This document shows, piece by piece, positions 6,792-7,377 of a stretch of 7,377 bases of DNA. Position numbers and translations under genes: made by a program. The DNA is from Helicobacter sp. (GTDB lineage: Bacteria > Campylobacterota > Campylobacteria > Campylobacterales > Helicobacteraceae), in NCBI GenBank assembly GCA_029264655.1, contig JARHZY010000052.1, positions 1-7,377 of the forward strand. The letters run 5' to 3'. Position 1 is the stretch's first letter. The number at the start of each line of letters is the position of its first letter. Under the pieces are notes generated by a model that ran no database searches, was not told the origin of the DNA, and was given only the letters and a program-made list of their open reading frames with translations.

Positions 6792-7283
6792 TTAGAAACC
6801 TTCGCTTTTAATTTGTGCAACCCATGCATCAAGTCGTCCATCGGTTTCACCATCTTGATTAACTTCATCAATAGCTAAACCTACAAACTTACCACCTTCT
6901 ACACCTTTAGACTCATCAAACTCATAGCCATCTGTTGCAGTCGCACCAACTATTTTTGCACCTTTTGCTACATTTTTAAGATGATAAAGTGCATCACAGA
7001 AAGTGCTACCATAACTATCAGCATCACCAAGTGCTAGTAGTCCAACAACTTTGCCACTAAAATCTGTGCCAGAAAGCGTTTCTGCGTAACTATCCCAATC
7101 AGCTTGTAACTCACCATCTCCCCATGTTGAGCTTGCTAAAATGATTTTATCAAATTTTGCGATAGCATTAGCATCGGCATTTGCTACATTAATAAGTTCC
7201 GCACCGCCTAATTTTTCTGCTAATCTTTCGCATACGCTAGTGGTAGTATCATTATCACTTCCAAAAAATATTCCAATACTCAT
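6792..7283 (-). CDS. fldA: Flavodoxin
   Basis: The 163-residue protein matches the length of H. pylori FldA (164) and shares GIFFG near the N-terminus and VEGGKFVGLAIDE-x-NQD near the C-terminus. It is a small cytoplasmic FMN protein that carries low-potential electrons; in H. pylori it accepts them from pyruvate oxidoreductase and is essential. The FMN phosphate loop is SDNDTTTS (9-16), the first isoalloxazine loop is STWGDGEL (52-59) with W54, and the second is LGDADSYGSTF (85-95) with Y91. W54 is notable because H. pylori FldA, as I recall it, has Ala in that loop. ATG at 7283 is chosen because AAGGAA precedes it and MSIGIFFG begins the first strand; an upstream in-frame TTG at 7316 would add 11 residues not seen in the family. 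It appears to be transcribed alone. Confidence 0.95.
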   Translation of the reverse strand: MSIGIFFGSDNDTTTSVCERLAEKLGGAELINVANADANAIAKFDKIILASSTWGDGELQADWDSYAETLSGTDFSGKVVGLLALGDADSYGSTFCDALYHLKNVAKGAKIVGATATDGYEFDESKGVEGGKFVGLAIDEVNQDGETDGRLDAWVAQIKSEGF

Positions 7284-7343
7284 TGTAATTTCCTTGTTTT
7301 TAGAATTACAAACCAAATGTTAGGCTTGTCTGTTTGCAAGCAT

Positions 7344-7349
7344 ACTATA
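7344..7349 (-). promoter_or_regulatory. Probable fldA -10 box
   Basis: The minus strand reads TATAGT (one mismatch to TATAAT) 61 bases before the fldA ATG, implying a leader of about 54 nt. The leader contains GCTTG/CAAGC (7337-7341 and 7324-7328), a five-base stem that may be incidental. The window ends 28 bases further on, so upstream control sites may be missing. Confidence 0.4.
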
Positions 7350-7377
7350 TTTTACTTAACTGCATTCATATTTCTGC

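Noticed and set aside
7284..7316. TTG start giving a 174-residue flavodoxin
   Set aside because: The ATG at 7283 has AAGGAA upstream and gives the family's usual length and N-terminus.
7141..7323. Plus-strand open frame opposite fldA
   Set aside because: It is entirely opposite a well-supported flavodoxin gene and its leader.

Overview
The window is AT-rich and looks like a Campylobacterota chromosome, most probably a Helicobacter (enterohepatic type) or a close relative. The evidence is a full-length RND transporter that closely resembles H. pylori HefC as I remember it, a FldA-type flavodoxin, TATAAT-type -10 boxes without clear -35 boxes, and a long G/C homopolymer. Every gene I can support lies on the minus strand. 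No tRNA, rRNA, CRISPR array or insertion sequence was seen.

Layout from high to low coordinates, which is the direction of transcription. fldA (7283-6792) encodes a flavodoxin. A weakly characterised gene (6579-5815) follows, with a possible FliK-like architecture. A family 2 glycosyltransferase (5615-4593) comes next, then hefC, an inner-membrane RND efflux pump (4327-1205). Last is a decayed glycosyltransferase-like gene (907-15), broken by a one-base frameshift and an in-frame TAG 17-19 bases apart. Each gene has its own upstream gap with a TATAAT-like box and a Shine-Dalgarno sequence, so they read as five separate transcription units rather than one operon.

The genes do not form one obvious pathway. 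fldA belongs to core electron transfer, probably as partner of pyruvate:flavodoxin oxidoreductase. hefC stands alone, without the outer-membrane (hefA/TolC-type) and periplasmic adaptor (hefB-type) genes that accompany it in H. pylori, so its partners must be elsewhere. The two glycosyltransferase-type genes suggest a surface-glycan region around hefC, one of them being lost.

The most interesting non-coding structure is between hefC and the broken gene. An extended -10 box (TGCTATAAT on the minus strand) is followed after one base by a run of 14 G, so transcription would start within or beside a slippage-prone tract. A second signal is the octamer TAGAATCT/AGATTCTA, found at least ten times, in different reading frames and once outside genes.
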